A stretch of 64,000 bases of DNA from Acipenser ruthenus (lineage: Eukaryota; Chordata; Actinopteri; Acipenseriformes; Acipenseridae). Shown piece after piece: positions 61,317-64,000 of the stretch. The translations under genes and the position numbers were made by a program. The stretch covers positions 5,278,992-5,342,991 of the forward strand of contig NC_081198.1 in assembly GCF_902713425.1 (NCBI RefSeq), read 5' to 3'. Within the stretch, counting starts at the first letter, position 1, and each line of letters opens with the position of its first letter. A model generated the notes under the pieces. That model saw only the letters and a list, made by a program, of their open reading frames with translations. It was not told where the DNA came from and did no database searches.

Positions 61317-64000
61317 TCCCATGTAACGTAAATGCCCACTGCTGGGTATGTTTCACTGCATGGTATCATCGAGCCATGCACTCGGTAAAAGACTTGCCTA
61401 TTTTACAAATTACAGTAAAGCACGTACAGTACATCTTGCTGGACTGTTGCAGACAAACAAGGGAAGAACAAAAGTGCTTTAAATGTGTGTAGGTCTTTAT
61501 AAACTCATCCTGGTAACTTAAGCTTTCATTACCATATCTGCTATAAACATGTGCACTTGAGGTAGAGACTGGAGCTTTTTTTTTCATTTAACCAAAGACA
61601 TGCTTTTGTTATATGAATACAATGTAATCAGATTTTGCATATGCACATGTTTATGCAGCTTTTAGAAATGTCGGACTAAAGCATGCATTTAATGCATATT
61701 CACATGGGATTAAAATTGCGCAAATGCTTTTTTGAAAGAATATCTTAAAATGTTAAGTAAAATCTCTTGCGCCCCTTAACCGTTTGCACTGTGTTTTCAT
61801 TTTTACGTTGTATAGTGATTCCCATGGCACTTAAAGCATCCATTTCTTTTCCTGCAAGGAGAATCATGAAATGACTAAGCCCATCAGCTGTCTGTAAAAT
61901 ATGTTCTGCTTACGGCACAACTAACATATATATGATCTGTTAGTGGACAGTAGTACACCTCACAAAACCACCCCTAAAATGTGACAGTGTGACATAGTCC
62001 CTGTTTGTTAGAGGGACAGGATTGAAGGGCAGGGGGCTTGTCCAGGTTCATTCAGAATGTCAGGGTCCCTCCCTGCTTCATCTTTCATGAGGTCTGAAAT
62101 GTCTTCACACCTACTAATGTACTTTGATAATCAATATTTGCTATAATTGGCCATGTCTAGTATATTTATTTTGAGATACATACGCAATAACCAGCTATTG
62201 TACCTTTATGATTCGTGCTACTTAATGAAGACACGCACAGCATCATTATGTGCAATAATTTCTATCATTTCTATTTCTATTTTCCAATTAACTGTAAACT
62301 GGGAGCACAGGCTTTTGAAACTGATGCAAGAAAAGTGTATTTTTCTCTTTCAATTATATAAACTCTAGGATCTGCGCATTATGCTGGCTAATGACTATTA
62401 GCAAATCAAGCAATAAAAACCACAAGGGACTCAGACAATTAATGATTCCAGGAAAGACCACAATGGCAAGCAGCTTCCAGATGCAACCACTTCTTAGCGT
62501 GGGTGTTTTTTTTTGTTGCCTGACAGTGAAGTGGTTGGAGAGAATGAACAATGCAATATCCCTTGGGTCATCACTATGAGTCATCATCATCACTCTGTAA
62601 GGCAGGGGCTTGCTGGAGAGGGGCTTTTGGAATGAGCTTTGCAAAAACAAGACATTAGTGCCAGATCTGGTGTTGTTTTGTCAATATGCTTGGTAAATCC
62701 AGGGCTCAATCCTCTGTCAATCAAACTGTGCTTTATGTATTCTGAGTGACGTATACTCTAACAGTGTACTGTATATCTTCCATGCATTTGCATAGCTATA
62801 GTACTTGGCTTCCGTGCCCGCTATTCTTCCTGTTGTTTTTATAGATTGGAGGTTATAAAAGGTCAAGGAACAAAAGCAGACAAACATTTTTAAGTTGTCG
62901 TATTGGCCATATAATCTGTCTTCCATTTCTGTGATTGAGAATGAAGACAATGAAACCGACTAACCTTCAAATGTGTATCCCTAATGTGATACCTTAATGC
63001 TCTTAGTGTCATTCGTTGTATTGCGTTTTTAATGTATGGAGTGCTAAAAAAAATCATTTTAATTACTTCAAATACCTAAAGACTATAAATAATGACTCTA
63101 AAAAACACTCACAGTATATAGATTTACTATGTGAAATCCTTTCACTCAAGTGAGAAATAGGAATATCAGGCCATACAGTAGTCTAAAGGGCAAGTCTAAA
63201 GTGTCTTATTTCTCTCACTGTATCTTTTTCCTAAACCTTTGTAAAATGTATTAACTCCCAAAGATAAGAAGCTTACACAGTGTCTGTGGCCATGTCCTCG
63301 TATGTCTTGAAGTAGTTCCGTATCTATGCCTTAGTGGTGTTGGGTCTGGAAAACAAAATTTGGAAAGATAGGTTTTTAAATACCAGACAGCGTTACCTTT
63401 TTTCTGCCCTGGGTGACCTGTTCACTTTCAGCCAGAAGCAGAGGCGTTCCCCCTGCACCAACCCACTCAGAATCTAGACTCACACATGGGTGGAATGTAG
63501 GAGGCAGTCTGTTTGGCATTACTCAACTGACAGCTTACAGACCTGTAAAGATTGTGCAAAGATATGAATTGCTGTTTAACACGGTGTCATCTCCAAACAA
63601 AGCAAAAGCCAAAATATTAAACATGAAAACAAATTAGAAACAGCAACTAAGCTTCCGTGCGTTGATAGTATATATTTCCTAACCATTTTATTACAATTTA
63701 CAGACTAGAAAAGGCTTTTTTTTATTGTTGGTCTCTTTGTTTTACTCCAGCAATATGTGAATGCATTTTTCTGAGATCACTTCTTTTTTTTTTTTTCCAT
63801 GGAGCTGCAACTGTAGAGAAATATGAAGATTCTCTTTGGTGTGCGTGGGGCTAGGAAAAGTCCACCCACTCAACTGCTAACGAAACATACTCCCCAGCAG
63901 GATGCCATTCCAATGTGGTTCTCTCACAGTAGGTGGGTCAGCATGGGGAAGCCTGTGATTGTCATAATTAGTACTTTCAGTGCTGACACAAGGCAGAGAC
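61317..64000. other. diras3 3' flank and intergenic, no gene recognised
   Basis: AT-rich sequence with ATTAAA near 61,699 as a possible polyadenylation signal. Frames of up to about 116 codons show no domain or exon structure. No mobile element was recognised. Confidence 0.5.

Noticed and set aside
1-64000. CRISPR arrays, operons, riboswitches, prokaryotic promoters
   Set aside because: The window is spliced vertebrate DNA; no regularly spaced direct repeats or bacterial-type gene clusters were seen.

Overview
The window is vertebrate nuclear DNA. It carries five protein-coding genes, all on the + strand, split by GT-AG introns and separated by AT-rich spacers full of microsatellites, SINEs, DNA transposons and a CR1-type LINE. 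The repeats (tRNA-derived SINEs with L2-like tails, a CR1 3' end, a Tc1-like transposon) together with near tetrapod-like DR1 and Wntless proteins suggest a ray-finned fish. A slowly evolving non-teleost such as a sturgeon or paddlefish is my best guess; this is inferred from repeat style, not tested.

Layout. 1-9,100: intergenic, with two broken DIRS-like retrotransposon fossils in opposite orientations, a SINE, a short MITE and a possible retrocopy tail. 9,122-17,056: a 16-exon gelsolin/scinderin-family gene (720 aa) with a Tc1-derived MITE in intron 15. 18,334-18,674: a fold-back element. 19,144-22,303: a six-exon retinol dehydrogenase 8 gene (316 aa). 24,856-27,197: three-exon dr1 (NC2-beta, 176 aa) with a tRNA-SINE in intron 2. 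28,760-39,200: intergenic, with SINE and fold-back copies, an LTR-like block and a full-length Tc1-like transposon. 39,452-55,652: 12-exon wls (Wntless, 541 aa), whose introns hold a CR1 LINE end, a SINE fragment, many microsatellites and an inverted-repeat element. 60,720-61,316: an intronless coding exon for a Di-Ras GTPase, best called diras3. 61,320-64,000: no gene seen.

All five coding sequences were assembled by hand from splice sites. Every exon junction keeps frame, and dr1 and wls come out at exactly the human protein length (recalled, not looked up). The genes do not form an operon-like unit: they act in actin severing, retinal reduction, transcription repression, Wnt secretion and Ras-like signalling. 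wls next to diras3 matches the order on human chromosome 1p31; the other neighbours lie apart in human.

I found no convincing undescribed biological system. The most interesting signals are a Tc1-like transposase with D,D,38 spacing and Lys in place of the third acidic residue, its internally deleted derivative elsewhere in the window (both next to TA repeats), an Ala at the Ras Gly12 position of the Di-Ras protein, and several unnamed inverted-repeat elements.
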